Of a stretch of DNA of 45,649 bases, positions 9,134 to 16,760 are shown one piece after another. The DNA is from Actinomadura rubrisoli (GTDB taxonomy: Bacteria; Actinomycetota; Actinomycetes; Streptosporangiales; Streptosporangiaceae), in the NCBI RefSeq assembly GCF_004349215.1, contig NZ_SMKU01000030.1, positions 1 through 45,649 of the forward strand, written 5' to 3'. The notes under the pieces were generated by a model. That model was not told the origin of the DNA, ran no database searches, and saw only the letters and a list, made by a program, of their open reading frames with translations. Position numbers and translations under genes: made by a program. Every line of letters starts with the position of its first letter. Position 1 is the stretch's first letter.

Positions 9134-9390
9134 GCTTCATCCTCGGTCAGAGGACGAGCCGACGCCCACACCCGCTCGAAGCTCTCCAGGTAGGTGTTGA
9201 AGTAGACGCCGTCCACGCGGCGGATGCGCATGGTCGGGGTGTAGGCGGCGAGGATGCCGTACACGTGCGAGTTGACGATCATTTCGTCATCGAACCGGTA
9301 GATGCTGTTGTACAGCGGGGTGTCGTGCAGCCGGATGTCAACGTGGCCGGCGAGCGGCCGGTAGTAGCCGAGTACCGCCGCCACCCTCCC
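9130..9390 (-). pseudogene. 3' remnant of an XRE-type regulator with DUF5919-like C-terminal domain
   Basis: The last 85 or so codons encode a recognisable C-terminal module: LHDTPLYNSIYRFDDEMIVN, then HVYG, and a closing SFERVWASARPL. This matches the end of actinobacterial helix-turn-helix regulators with a DUF5919-type ligand domain. Upstream of about 9390 the frame is only the antisense of the GNAT gene, so the DNA-binding half is missing. The remnant still overlaps the NUDIX start by 4 bases, which shows the original gene order. The naming of the domain is from memory of the family and is moderately sure. Confidence 0.6.
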
Positions 9391-9444
9391 GGCACCGCTG
9401 GGAAGGCTTCGGGAACTCTTGGGGATGTGGTCAGATGGACCGCG

Positions 9445-9989
9445 ATGGACATCGAGCACCTCGATAGCGGAGCCGCCTGCGACCGGCTCGACGAGATCGA
9501 GCGGGTGTACGCTGAGGCGTTCCCGGACCATGACCTCAGCGACTACCGGGCCCGGATGCAGAGTCTGCTAGCCTCGCCCGGCTTCGAGGCCGTGACCGCG
9601 CGAGACGATGGCGCGCTGGCCGGGTTCGTCTACGGCGCCTCGCTGTCGGCCCGGTCGTCTTGGTGGGACGACTTGGAGCCAGTCCAGCCTGCGGGGTTCA
9701 CGGCCGAGACCGGGCGGCGGACGTTCGCCGTGATTGACCTGGCCGTCCGACCCGCGCACCGTGGCAGGGGGCCGGGGCACCGGCTCCTGGACGAGTTGCT
9801 CGCCGGGCAGCCCGAGGAGCGAGCAGCGCTCGCCACCACGCCGGACGAGGGGAGGTCCAGGCGATGTACCAGCCGTGGGGGTGGCGCCATGTCGGCCGCG
9901 TGCCAGGTCACACAGGTGAGACCGAACCCTGGTTCGACCTCTATGTGACCGCTCTGGGCTCCGGCCGAGACTCCAGCAACCCCCGGTAG
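9445..9989 (+). pseudogene. GNAT-family N-acetyltransferase with a single-base frameshift
   Basis: The frame from ATG 9445 encodes a GNAT acetyltransferase with the acetyl-CoA loop region AVIDLAVRPAHRGRGPGHRL (about residues 94-113). At about 9850, in a run of four G residues, the family sequence leaves this frame and continues one frame over as VQAMYQPWGWRHVGRVPGH and EPWFDLYVTAL, stopping at 9989. One missing G would give an intact protein of about 181 residues. As it stands the frame ends at 9948 with an unrelated tail. The corrected 3' end overlaps the convergent XRE gene by 49 bases. The acyl acceptor is unknown. Confidence 0.75.
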
Positions 9990-11242
9990 GCGGCGAAAAC
10001 CGTGGCGTCGCAGCCGCGCCCCGGGACGGCGTCGGCCACCTGGCGTGCCAGGCTGGTGACCAAGGTGGTGCACTGTTCGGGGGGATGGGCCGCGTACACG
10101 GCGTGGGCGTGCCGCACGCCCTCGGTCGCGTCGCCCGCCCGTACGTGCCCGGCGGCGCGCAGCAGGTCGAGCTGGGCGTGCACGCGCAGCTTGTTGGCGG
10201 GCAGGATCTGCTTGGCGCAAGCCACGGCGGCGTCGAGCTGCTCGCGGTCGCCGGTGCGGGCGTGCACCCACGCCTCGGTGTAGCGCTGGCGGTACTCGGC
10301 CCACCCGGCGAGCGACTGCGCGTCCGCCGTCACCGATGCGGGCAGCCGCTCGAAGATCTCCTCGCACGCCCGCAGCTCGTTCGCCGCAGCTCTGGGGGGA
10401 CCGTCAATGGCGAGGAGTTGGGCGCGCACCGTGCGGACGCTCGCCAAACCCCGGCAGGGAGTCGAGGATGCGCGCTCGACGATCCGATTGGCCTTGCGCA
10501 GCAGGATCACCGGGGGCCGTTCATCATAGAGGCCATGCATCAGCCGTTCGCCGCTGACCCATAGGCTGAGGTCGCGGTCTCCGGAAGCATCAGCGGCGTG
10601 CTGCGCAGTGATCCACCATTCGCGCGCCAGTCGTGACTGATCGAGGTTGCACAGCGTCTTGGCCACGAGCACGGCCATGCCGCCGGCCACCCGGTTCCAG
10701 TCGGGCCGCTCTTCGGCTGTGCTGCGGGAAGTGCTGGCTTGGACCACCATCAGGTCAGCGACAAGGTCGGTGAGCAGCCGGTGCGGGGGAAGGGTCGTGT
10801 AGGTGTAGCCGTACTCGGCGACGGTCTCTTCCCACTCCTCCAGGTGGCGGTCCTCGTCGAGGCCGATGGCACGGTCGACGGCGGCTCGGACGTACTCGAT
10901 CGCCTCCACCACGGGGGTTGACGCGACACCGAACGTCGCGAGCGCTTGCAATAGCCTGCGTCGTCGCATCTCCTTCTCCTCGTCCAGATCGTGGGCATTC
11001 GTGCCGCCCACGCTACCCGCGCTGCCAGCGTCGTCGGCCTGCGCCTGGTAAAGGGCGATGAGCTCTTTGCCTGCGTCGAGGATCTCATCGAGCCGCTTGG
11101 CCATCTGCTCGGAAGGCGCTCTCATATCTCGTGCCAGCCGAGATATGTAGTCGTCGCTGCACGGCACCCTTTCGGCCAGCTTGCGCTGGCTGATCTGACG
11201 ATCAGCCATGAGCGCGCTGAGCCTCTCCCCGAATGTTGTCAC
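9941..11242 (-). CDS. XRE-family regulator with C-terminal TPR-like helical domain
   Basis: This 433-residue transcription factor starts at GTG 11242. A helix-turn-helix fills residues 5-65, with FGERLSALMADRQISQRKLA and CSDDYISRLARDMRAPS. A hinge rich in charged residues (EEKEMRRRRLL) follows. The remaining 300 or so residues form a helical TPR-like array (LREWW, AAHAADASGD, RAGDATEGVRHAHAVYAAHP), the ligand or peptide-sensing half typical of actinomycete XRE regulators. It is divergent from the small-ORF/radical SAM operon, 193 bases away, and probably controls it and itself. It lacks any partner DUF397 gene. The effector is unknown. Confidence 0.9.
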   Translation of the reverse strand: MTTFGERLSALMADRQISQRKLAERVPCSDDYISRLARDMRAPSEQMAKRLDEILDAGKELIALYQAQADDAGSAGSVGGTNAHDLDEEKEMRRRRLLQALATFGVASTPVVEAIEYVRAAVDRAIGLDEDRHLEEWEETVAEYGYTYTTLPPHRLLTDLVADLMVVQASTSRSTAEERPDWNRVAGGMAVLVAKTLCNLDQSRLAREWWITAQHAADASGDRDLSLWVSGERLMHGLYDERPPVILLRKANRIVERASSTPCRGLASVRTVRAQLLAIDGPPRAAANELRACEEIFERLPASVTADAQSLAGWAEYRQRYTEAWVHARTGDREQLDAAVACAKQILPANKLRVHAQLDLLRAAGHVRAGDATEGVRHAHAVYAAHPPEQCTTLVTSLARQVADAVPGRGCDATVFAAYRGLLESRPEPRAVT

Positions 11243-11271
11243 CGCTCACCCGCTTCGTCCCGGGTTGACCC

Positions 11272-11289
11272 GCTGCCAGATGCTGCCAG
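11272..11289. promoter_or_regulatory. Direct repeat in the XRE/small-ORF divergent promoter region
   Basis: Two copies of GCTGCCAG lie 10 bases apart (one helical turn) in the 193-base gap between the divergent XRE gene and the first small ORF. A TTGACC sits just to the left at 11265. Spacing and placement suit a binding site for the XRE regulator, but the repeats are short and no -10 element is clear. Confidence 0.4.
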
Positions 11290-11435
11290 CGCCGTCAGGC
11301 GGGAGGCAGTGTCTTCCACGCTAGCGCCGGACGCGGTCTCGTGGTGGGCGGAAGGTGTCACAGGACACAAAGACGGCCCCGGCCGGCGCGCGAACGCCGG
11401 GAATTCCGGGACCTAACCGGAAAAGAGGTCCGGCT

Positions 11436-11693
11436 GTGGGCAAAGTACCGCACCCACCGGGAGCGGAAGCCATCGCCGCGGAGAAGGCCGCGCTCCGCCA
11501 GGAATTCCTCGGCTGGTCGATCGTCCACACCAGCGACACCGGCCGCTGGTGGGCGATCCGCACCACCGGGCACGCCCGGTTGGACGGCCGCCCTCTCAGT
11601 TCGCGGGTGCAGACCGAGCTGGACGCTGACACGGCGGACGAGTTGCGCTCGAAGCTTCGTGCGGTCGCCGAGGCTGAGGCGGGTGCGCGGTGA
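11436..11693 (+). CDS. Small WW-motif protein A of the radical SAM cluster
   Basis: The protein has 85 residues from GTG 11436 with AGAGG 8 bases upstream. The frame is open back to 11355 but the extra N-terminus is Pro/Ala-rich and unlikely. The core reads FLGWSIVHTSDTGRWWAIR, then a C-terminal helix with LDADTADELRSKLRAV. The GW...D.GRWWA.R...DEL pattern recurs in the next ORFs, which suggests a small beta-sheet plus helix fold shared by a tandem family. It overlaps ORF B by GTGA. No catalytic residues or leader/core peptide features are visible. The function is unknown. Confidence 0.7.
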   Translation: MGKVPHPPGAEAIAAEKAALRQEFLGWSIVHTSDTGRWWAIRTTGHARLDGRPLSSRVQTELDADTADELRSKLRAVAEAEAGAR

Positions 11694-12112
11694 GCGGGTC
11701 GGAGACGCAGTGCGGCCTGATGAAGGAGTTCCCCGGCTGGCTGGTGGAGGTCAAGGACGTGTCGGGCGGTACCGGGTGGCACGCTTGGCGGCCGGCCTCG
11801 CCGGGGCGGGGTGGGTTCTTCGGTGCGCAGGCTGATGAGCTCGGGCTGCTGCGCGAGCTGCTGGACGAGGCGGACGGGGCCGACGCCAGGCTGGCGTTGC
11901 GGGACCTGGCGGTCGAGTTGCGCGAGTGCGGGATCACCGCCACGGCCTATGACACGACGCTGACGGCGACGGGTCCGGGCGGGCGTACCCGGCTGGTGAC
12001 CTGTCGGCGGGGGTTGTTCCGCTGGCTGGGCGGCGGCCGGGTGATCGGCCCGGTCGGGGACCCGCTGGTCACCGTCGACGCCATCCTGGCGGCGTTCGAG
12101 GAGCGGCCATGA
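11690..12112 (+). CDS. Two-part small protein B of the radical SAM cluster
   Basis: This 140-residue protein begins at GTG 11690 inside the stop of ORF A. An internal ATG at 11720 is possible. Residues 10-65 repeat the ORF A pattern (KEFPGWLVEVKDVSG, GWHAWRPA, then AQADELGLLRELL). Residues 70-140 are a second unit (LRDLAVELRECGITATAYD, VIGPVGDPLVTVDAILAAFE) that resembles the end of ORF D. It may be a fusion of the two small-domain types found singly beside it. It overlaps ORF C by ATGA. No known function. Confidence 0.7.
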   Translation: MSGSETQCGLMKEFPGWLVEVKDVSGGTGWHAWRPASPGRGGFFGAQADELGLLRELLDEADGADARLALRDLAVELRECGITATAYDTTLTATGPGGRTRLVTCRRGLFRWLGGGRVIGPVGDPLVTVDAILAAFEERP

Positions 12113-12321
12113 ACCGGTCGACGGACACCGTGCTCGACCTGCCGCCCGTCCGGGACGCGCCCCCGAGCATCCCCGCCGGGATCACCACGTGGTGGGGAGA
12201 GTCAACCCGGATGTGGTGGGCCCTGGTGCCGTCGCGGTACGGCCCGCGTTTGGTCGAGGCGCCGAGCGCGGACGCACTGGCCGTCACGGTCGACTGGTAT
12301 CTGCGTAGGTCGGCGATCTAG
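12109..12321 (+). CDS. Small WW-motif protein C of the radical SAM cluster
   Basis: The protein has 70 residues, with an ATG overlapping the ORF B stop and GAGGAG 5-10 bases upstream. It again shows the pattern IPAGITTWWGESTRMWWALV followed by PRLVEAPSADALAVTVDWYL, matching the WWA-x-R/V and terminal-helix layout of ORF A. The TAG stop abuts the GTG of ORF D. It is too regular and too well coupled to be chance. Its size would suit a RiPP precursor, but the lack of a variable Cys/Ser/Thr-rich tail argues against that. Confidence 0.7.
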   Translation: MNRSTDTVLDLPPVRDAPPSIPAGITTWWGESTRMWWALVPSRYGPRLVEAPSADALAVTVDWYLRRSAI

Positions 12322-12837
12322 GTGTTCCGCCATCTCAAGCCGGGACGGCGCGACGCATCACGGCCCCGCGTCGCGCCGTCCCCAGCGGGCGCGGGAGGTT
12401 CCGTGCGGGCGGCCTCCCTCGCCCGCCTGTTCCTCGCGGGGCTAGCCATCCGGCATCTCACGTCCTGGCGGGGTGTCCTGCGTCCTGGCGCGGCGGCCGG
12501 GGGCGACGTCGGCGTCCACGGCCGCCGCGCCGCCTTGCCGGTGACCGCGTCCGATCACCTGGATGCCCTCGCCCATGCGCTGACCGCCGCCGGCTGGTCC
12601 GCGTCCCCGCGCTACGACCAGCACCCCGCGCTGTTGCGGGTAGTCACGCCCGAGCTGCCGTGCGTGGGCGAGAGCATCCGCGTGAAGCCAGGCGTGGGCG
12701 GGGTGCCGTGGTTCATCTCCTCGGCCGGCGACCCGCTGGCGCCCTGCCATGACCTCGCCGGGACGTGCGCGGCCATCGCGGCCCGGCTGGGGCCGCTCGT
12801 CGCGGCGGCGCGCGCCAGGACGGAGGAGAGGGACTAG
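12322..12837 (+). CDS. Small protein D of the radical SAM cluster
   Basis: The open frame is 171 codons from a GTG directly after the ORF C stop, but the first 70 or so residues are Arg/Ala-rich and look untranslated. A GTG at 12541 would give about 98 residues starting VTASDHLDALAHALTAAGW. That part shares the pattern of the second half of ORF B: helix, strand with LLRVVTPELP, then VPWFISSAGDPLAPCHDLAG and a terminal helix. I trust the C-terminal 98 residues and not the start. It is followed by 110 non-coding bases before the radical SAM gene. Function unknown. Confidence 0.55.
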   Translation: MFRHLKPGRRDASRPRVAPSPAGAGGSVRAASLARLFLAGLAIRHLTSWRGVLRPGAAAGGDVGVHGRRAALPVTASDHLDALAHALTAAGWSASPRYDQHPALLRVVTPELPCVGESIRVKPGVGGVPWFISSAGDPLAPCHDLAGTCAAIAARLGPLVAAARARTEERD

Positions 12838-12947
12838 GCATCGCATCCGAGCATGCCGCCAGTGGGCCACACCGCCCTCACCTGCCTGCGAACCGATGGC
12901 GGCCCAGCCGTCCCCGTGAGAAGAACAAGGAGAACCCGGAGGTCCCG

Positions 12948-13784
12948 ATGGCACCGTCCCCCCGAATGCTGTGGTTCGAGCTGAGCACCCGCTGCCAGCT
13001 GGCCTGCGGTCACTGCTACAACTCCAGCGGCATCGACGGCACCCACGGCACGATGACCGGCGACGACTGGCGCGCCGTCATCGGCCAGGCGGCCGCTCTC
13101 GACGTCGGCATGATCCAATTCATCGGCGGCGAACCCACGCTGCATCCTGATCTCCCCGCGCTCATCGGTGCCGCCCGGCAGGCCGACGTCGAGGTGGAGG
13201 TCTACAGCAACCTCGTCCACGTCAGCGACGCGACCTGGGCGGCGCTCGCCGTCCCGGGGGTGCGGCTGGCGACCTCGTTCTACTCCGACGACCGGGACGA
13301 GCATCAGCAGATCACCGGCCGCGACACCCACCGCCAAACCTGCTCCCACATCGCCCGCGCGCTGGAGATGGGGATCCCGGTCCGCGCCGGCCTGGTCGAA
13401 GTCCTGGACGGGCAGCGCACCGCGCAGGCCCACGCCATGCTCACCAGAATGGGCGTCACGCACATCCGCACCGACCGCCTCCGCCCCTTCGGACGCGCCG
13501 CCACCGGGGATAGCCCCGACCCCGCCGGCCTGTGCGGACGCTGCGGGTACAACGCCGCCGCGATTCTCCCAGACGGCGCCGTCGCCGCGTGCCCCATGTC
13601 GCGGTGGCACACCGTCGGCAACGTCCGCACCACCGGGCTCGCGGACCTGCTCACATTGCCTCTCACGCCCCCCGCGATGCCGGTTCTCGGTGCCGACTGC
13701 GAGCCCCAGACCTGCATGCCCAACGGTGACGCCTCCTGCGAACCGCAATGCACACCCGGCTGCGACCCAGGCGCGGAGGAATAG
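12948..13784 (+). CDS. Radical SAM protein with Cys-rich C-terminal tail
   Basis: This 278-residue radical SAM enzyme uses ATG 12948, with CGGAGG 6 bases upstream. The cluster motif CxxxCxxC is CQLACGHC (Cys16, 20, 23), followed by FIGGEPTLHPDLPALI, the GGE SAM-binding motif. Later elements are EVYSNLV, TSFYSDDRDEH and a SPASM-like region LCGRCGYN...AACPMSRWHTVGN that should bind an auxiliary Fe-S cluster. The last 30 residues hold five more Cys (CEPQTCMPNG, CEPQCTPGC), more than a standard SPASM. Such enzymes modify ribosomal peptides or proteins. Its stop is 2 bases before the methyltransferase start, so the two are coupled. The substrate is unknown. The four upstream small proteins are candidates. 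Confidence 0.88.
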   Translation: MAPSPRMLWFELSTRCQLACGHCYNSSGIDGTHGTMTGDDWRAVIGQAAALDVGMIQFIGGEPTLHPDLPALIGAARQADVEVEVYSNLVHVSDATWAALAVPGVRLATSFYSDDRDEHQQITGRDTHRQTCSHIARALEMGIPVRAGLVEVLDGQRTAQAHAMLTRMGVTHIRTDRLRPFGRAATGDSPDPAGLCGRCGYNAAAILPDGAVAACPMSRWHTVGNVRTTGLADLLTLPLTPPAMPVLGADCEPQTCMPNGDASCEPQCTPGCDPGAEE

Positions 13785-13786
13785 AG

Positions 13787-14977
13787 GTGGGGCGCAGCAC
13801 ATGGCAGGCGGTCCGCTACCGCGAGCGCGTCCAGACGCTGACGCAGTACCTCCTCGACGAGCAGGTCATCGACCCGCGCGCATGGAATAGCCGGGCCTGG
13901 CTCACCGGCCTGCACGAGGTGCCCCGGCACACGTTCGTCCCCGAGCGCGCCTGGGCGTCGGCCTTCACCACAACCGGCAGCAGCCACCTGATCGACAAGC
14001 ACGCCGACGCCAGCGACTGGTGGAACACCGTCTACGGCAACTACAGCCTGATCACTCAGCGCGCCGAGGGCAACGCCGAGATCGACGACACCACAGCCGA
14101 ACCGACCTGTTCGCTGTCGTGTCCGGCGATCAGCATGGCGTTCCTGGACCTGCTGGATGTATGCGACCATCACCGGGTCCTGGAGATCGGCACCGGGACG
14201 GGCTGGACGGCCGCGATGCTGGCCTGGCGGCTCGGCGCCCGCAACGTCGTCACCGTCGAGGTCGACAAGGCGCTCGCCGAGACCGCCCGCGCCAACCTCG
14301 CTAACGTCGTCGAGCAGCCGGAGGTCATCACCGGCGACGGCGTCGACGGCTTCCCCTCGCACGCCCCCTACGACCGGGTCCATGTCACCTGCGGCGTTCG
14401 CGACATCCCGCACGCTTGGATCGAGCAGACCCGGCCCGGTGGGCAGATCGTGCTGCCCTACATGCCGATCGGCGGCGCCTTCGGGCATCAGCTCCGCCTG
14501 GACGTCCTGGATCCCGAGGGCGCGATCGGCCGGTTCACCGGCGGTGGCGGGTTCATGATGCTCCGCGACCAGCGCACCGGCCCTCCCCGGGACGAGGTCA
14601 CGGCCGCGCCCGGAGCCCCGTCCACCACTCGCATGGACCCGCGACTGATAGCCGAAGCCAGCGGCGGCGGCCAACTCGCTATCGCCGCCCTCACTCCGGG
14701 CCTCACCGTCGACACCGCATGGACCCAGACCGCAGACGGCTGGGCCTACACCGCGACGCTGTTCACCGACAGTGCCCTGGCGTCGTGCACGGCCCTCCGC
14801 GGGGCTGATGAGTACACCGTCGTCCAGCATGGCGACACCCGGCTGTGGGATCAGGCCGTGGGCGCCTACCTGTGGTGGCTCGGCAAAGGCCGACCTGGAC
14901 CAGACCGCTTCGGCATCAGCGTCGACGCCGAGCGGCAGTGGATCTGGCTCGACGAACCATGCAACGAGCTGAGCTGA
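13787..14977 (+). CDS. PIMT-like SAM methyltransferase (FxLD-system-like)
   Basis: This 396-residue protein starts at GTG 13787 with GGAGGA 8 bases upstream, inside the radical SAM gene end. Residues 15-125 resemble the N-terminal part of protein-L-isoaspartate methyltransferases (HEVPRHTFVPERAW). The SAM site is VLEIGTGTGWTAAML at about 131-145, followed by acidic strand VVTVEVDKALAETA and YDRVHVTCGVRDIPHAW, then GGQIVLPYM. A further 120-residue C-terminal domain is not in classical PIMT but is present in methyltransferases of FxLD lanthipeptide loci. No lanthipeptide dehydratase is present here. It probably methylates carboxyl or isoaspartyl groups of a peptide or protein made or altered by the cluster. 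Confidence 0.85.
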   Translation: MGRSTWQAVRYRERVQTLTQYLLDEQVIDPRAWNSRAWLTGLHEVPRHTFVPERAWASAFTTTGSSHLIDKHADASDWWNTVYGNYSLITQRAEGNAEIDDTTAEPTCSLSCPAISMAFLDLLDVCDHHRVLEIGTGTGWTAAMLAWRLGARNVVTVEVDKALAETARANLANVVEQPEVITGDGVDGFPSHAPYDRVHVTCGVRDIPHAWIEQTRPGGQIVLPYMPIGGAFGHQLRLDVLDPEGAIGRFTGGGGFMMLRDQRTGPPRDEVTAAPGAPSTTRMDPRLIAEASGGGQLAIAALTPGLTVDTAWTQTADGWAYTATLFTDSALASCTALRGADEYTVVQHGDTRLWDQAVGAYLWWLGKGRPGPDRFGISVDAERQWIWLDEPCNELS

Positions 14978-15022
14978 ACCCCACTCGCCCGCCTCTGCAT
15001 GGGCCGGGGCGGCTTCGCGTTC

Positions 15023-15103
15023 TCAGCAGGAGTCGAGCAACCCGTCCAGTGCGGTCTTCTCCGCCTGGTCGGCGGTCAGGACGTACCAGTACTTCACATC
15101 GAT
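15023..15103 (-). pseudogene. C-terminal scrap of a probable DUF1524 HNH-type secreted nuclease
   Basis: A 26-codon minus-strand frame reads VKYWYVLTADQAEKTALDGL and then LLDSC before a TGA. This resembles the very end of actinobacterial secreted HNH proteins of the GmrSD C-terminal (DUF1524) type, which close with VK.RW.LT...AE..AL...L..C. Nothing upstream continues it, because the TetR gene begins at once. It is short, and the match is from recall. Confidence 0.35.
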
Positions 15104-15676
15104 TCAGGGCCGGGTGTCGTCGGCGAAGTGCGGGAGGACCATGTCGACCAGCGCGGCTACGTCGGCGTCGACCATTGGCTCGCCGGTCATGCCCATTCGG
15201 TGGAGGAGGGTTCCGACGACGACGTCGATGAAGAACAGGACCCGGTTCTCCGGCTCGCCGAGCGCCTCCTGGAGCGCGATCCGGTAGGGGTCCTGCAACC
15301 GCGTGGACAGGACCTCGCGCAGGGCCGGATCGCTGACGGCGTCGCTGAACACGCCTGCGAACGCGTCGCCCACGCCGGGTTCGCTGATCTTCGCCGCGGC
15401 CCAGTGGATGGCCGAGGACATGAGCTCGGCCCGGCTGGAGCCCTCCAAGGGCGCCGGGCCGAAGGCGTCGAGGAGGCAGTCCACGATCAGGGCGCCCTTC
15501 GACGGCCAGCGACGGTAGATCGTCGTCTTGGCGATGCCGGCCGCGGCGGCGATGCGGTCGACGGTGGCGCGCGCGTAGCCGAGTTCGTCGACCGTCCTCA
15601 GCGTCGCGGCGAAGACCACGTCGTTGACGCCGGAGCGCGGACGGCCGGGTTGCCGGGCGGATGTGGTCGACGTCAT
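15104..15676 (-). CDS. TetR-family repressor of the hydrolase/ABC operon
   Basis: This 190-residue regulator reads from ATG 15676 (MTSTTSARQPGRPRS). An in-frame ATG at 15694 is possible. The TetR helix-turn-helix spans about residues 15-60 (VDRIAAAAGIAKTTIYRRW, PSKGALIV). The C-terminal domain is a TetR ligand-binding bundle (VLFFIDVVVGTLLHRMGM). It faces the hydrolase gene across 69 bases containing a near-perfect palindrome, so it very likely represses the hydrolase-ABC operon and itself. The ligand is unknown. A substrate of the hydrolase or transporter is the natural guess. Confidence 0.93.
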   Translation of the reverse strand: MTSTTSARQPGRPRSGVNDVVFAATLRTVDELGYARATVDRIAAAAGIAKTTIYRRWPSKGALIVDCLLDAFGPAPLEGSSRAELMSSAIHWAAAKISEPGVGDAFAGVFSDAVSDPALREVLSTRLQDPYRIALQEALGEPENRVLFFIDVVVGTLLHRMGMTGEPMVDADVAALVDMVLPHFADDTRP

Positions 15677-15696
15677 GTCCACACGATATCCCATTA

Positions 15697-15732
15697 CGCT
15701 ACCATTGGTTTCGATACCTCAGGTAGCGAAAC
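15697..15732. promoter_or_regulatory. Palindromic TetR operator
   Basis: The arms GTTTCGATACCT (15708-15719) and AGGTAGCGAAAC (15721-15732) form an inverted repeat with one central base and a single mismatch. An outer pair, CGCTACC (15697-15703) and GGTAGCG (15722-15728), overlaps it. The site lies between the divergent TetR and hydrolase starts, 14 bases before the hydrolase ATG, where a bound dimer would block both transcripts. Confidence 0.8.
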
Positions 15733-15745
15733 ATGGGAGGGCGAA

Positions 15746-16720
15746 ATGAGCGAGGTCACCGGTGCGGAGCAGGCGTCGGCGGGCGACCATCTGCGGAAGC
15801 TGGCCCTGGGAGGAGATCCGGACTGGGCGGCGATGACGGCCGGGGAGCTGCGCGCCTACCGCGAGGCGGAGAACCGCAGGCGGGCGTCCCCCGAAGCGCA
15901 GGCGATCACCGGGATCCCGGATCGCGGCGCCGCGATCCGGTGGCAGGAGGTGGCATTGCCCGGGCGCGGGCTCCCGGTCCGGGTGTACCGGCCCTCGTCC
16001 GAGAGCGACGGCCTGCCGCTCGTCCTCCACGTCCACGGAGGCGGGTTCGTGGGTACGGCCGTGCAGAGCGACTGGGTGAACAGCCACCTGGCCGCCCAAC
16101 TGCCCGCCGTCGTCGTCTCGGTCGAGCACCGCCTCGTCGACCCGGAGACTCCGCTGTCGGCGGCCGTCGACGACAGCTGGGACGTGCTCCAGCACGTGGT
16201 GCGGGACGCCGCCCAGTGGGGTGTCGACCCCGCGCGGGCCGCCGTCTTCGGCGAGAGCTGCGGTGGGTTGATCACCGCCCTGGCGGCGATCCGGGCCAGG
16301 GAGTCCGGCCTGCATTTGCGGGCGCAGGTGCTGGTCAATCCCGCCGTCGATGTGACCGGGACGATGTTCGACTACGCATCGGTCACCGAGCACGCCCAAA
16401 GCCCCACCCTCACCGTGCCGCAACTGCGGCTGTTCCACCGGCTGGCCGTTCCGCCGGGAGCCGATCCCCGCGCACTGTCGCCGCTGTATGCCGACCTGGA
16501 CGGGCTGGCCCCGGCGCTGGTGCTGGTGCCGACCCGCGACCCGATCGCCGACCACGGCCGCAGCTACGCCGGACGACTGCGAGCGGCCGGGACGCCCGTG
16601 CGGCTCACCGAGTACTCCGGGGCCACGCACGCGTTCCTCAGCATGCCGGGCGTGGTGCCGCAGGCGGAGGACGCGCGGGCGGAGATCGCCGAGTTCCTCC
16701 GCGGGGCCCTGGCCGCGTGA
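15746..16720 (+). CDS. HSL-type alpha/beta hydrolase (esterase)
   Basis: This 324-residue hydrolase starts at ATG 15746 with GGGAGGG upstream. It has the hormone-sensitive-lipase oxyanion motif HVHGGGFVG (about residues 97-105), nucleophile motif GESCGG (Ser in GxSxG), the acid in TRDPIADHG and the catalytic His in SGATHAFL near the C-terminus. It is a soluble esterase with no signal peptide. The ABC transporter follows after 40 bases. With an importer of siderophore type next to it, the esterase could open an imported ester compound, but this is an inference. Detoxification of an ester drug is equally possible. Confidence 0.92.
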   Translation: MSEVTGAEQASAGDHLRKLALGGDPDWAAMTAGELRAYREAENRRRASPEAQAITGIPDRGAAIRWQEVALPGRGLPVRVYRPSSESDGLPLVLHVHGGGFVGTAVQSDWVNSHLAAQLPAVVVSVEHRLVDPETPLSAAVDDSWDVLQHVVRDAAQWGVDPARAAVFGESCGGLITALAAIRARESGLHLRAQVLVNPAVDVTGTMFDYASVTEHAQSPTLTVPQLRLFHRLAVPPGADPRALSPLYADLDGLAPALVLVPTRDPIADHGRSYAGRLRAAGTPVRLTEYSGATHAFLSMPGVVPQAEDARAEIAEFLRGALAA

Positions 16721-16760
16721 CGAGCCGGGCGTTTCCTGGCGCGACGAGGACGGGAGGGCG

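Noticed and set aside
11690..12321. Small ORFs as classical RiPP precursors
   Set aside because: They are 70-140 residues with conserved Trp-rich folded-looking cores and lack a variable Cys/Ser/Thr-rich core after a leader. Lantibiotic, sactipeptide or lasso precursors are not supported.
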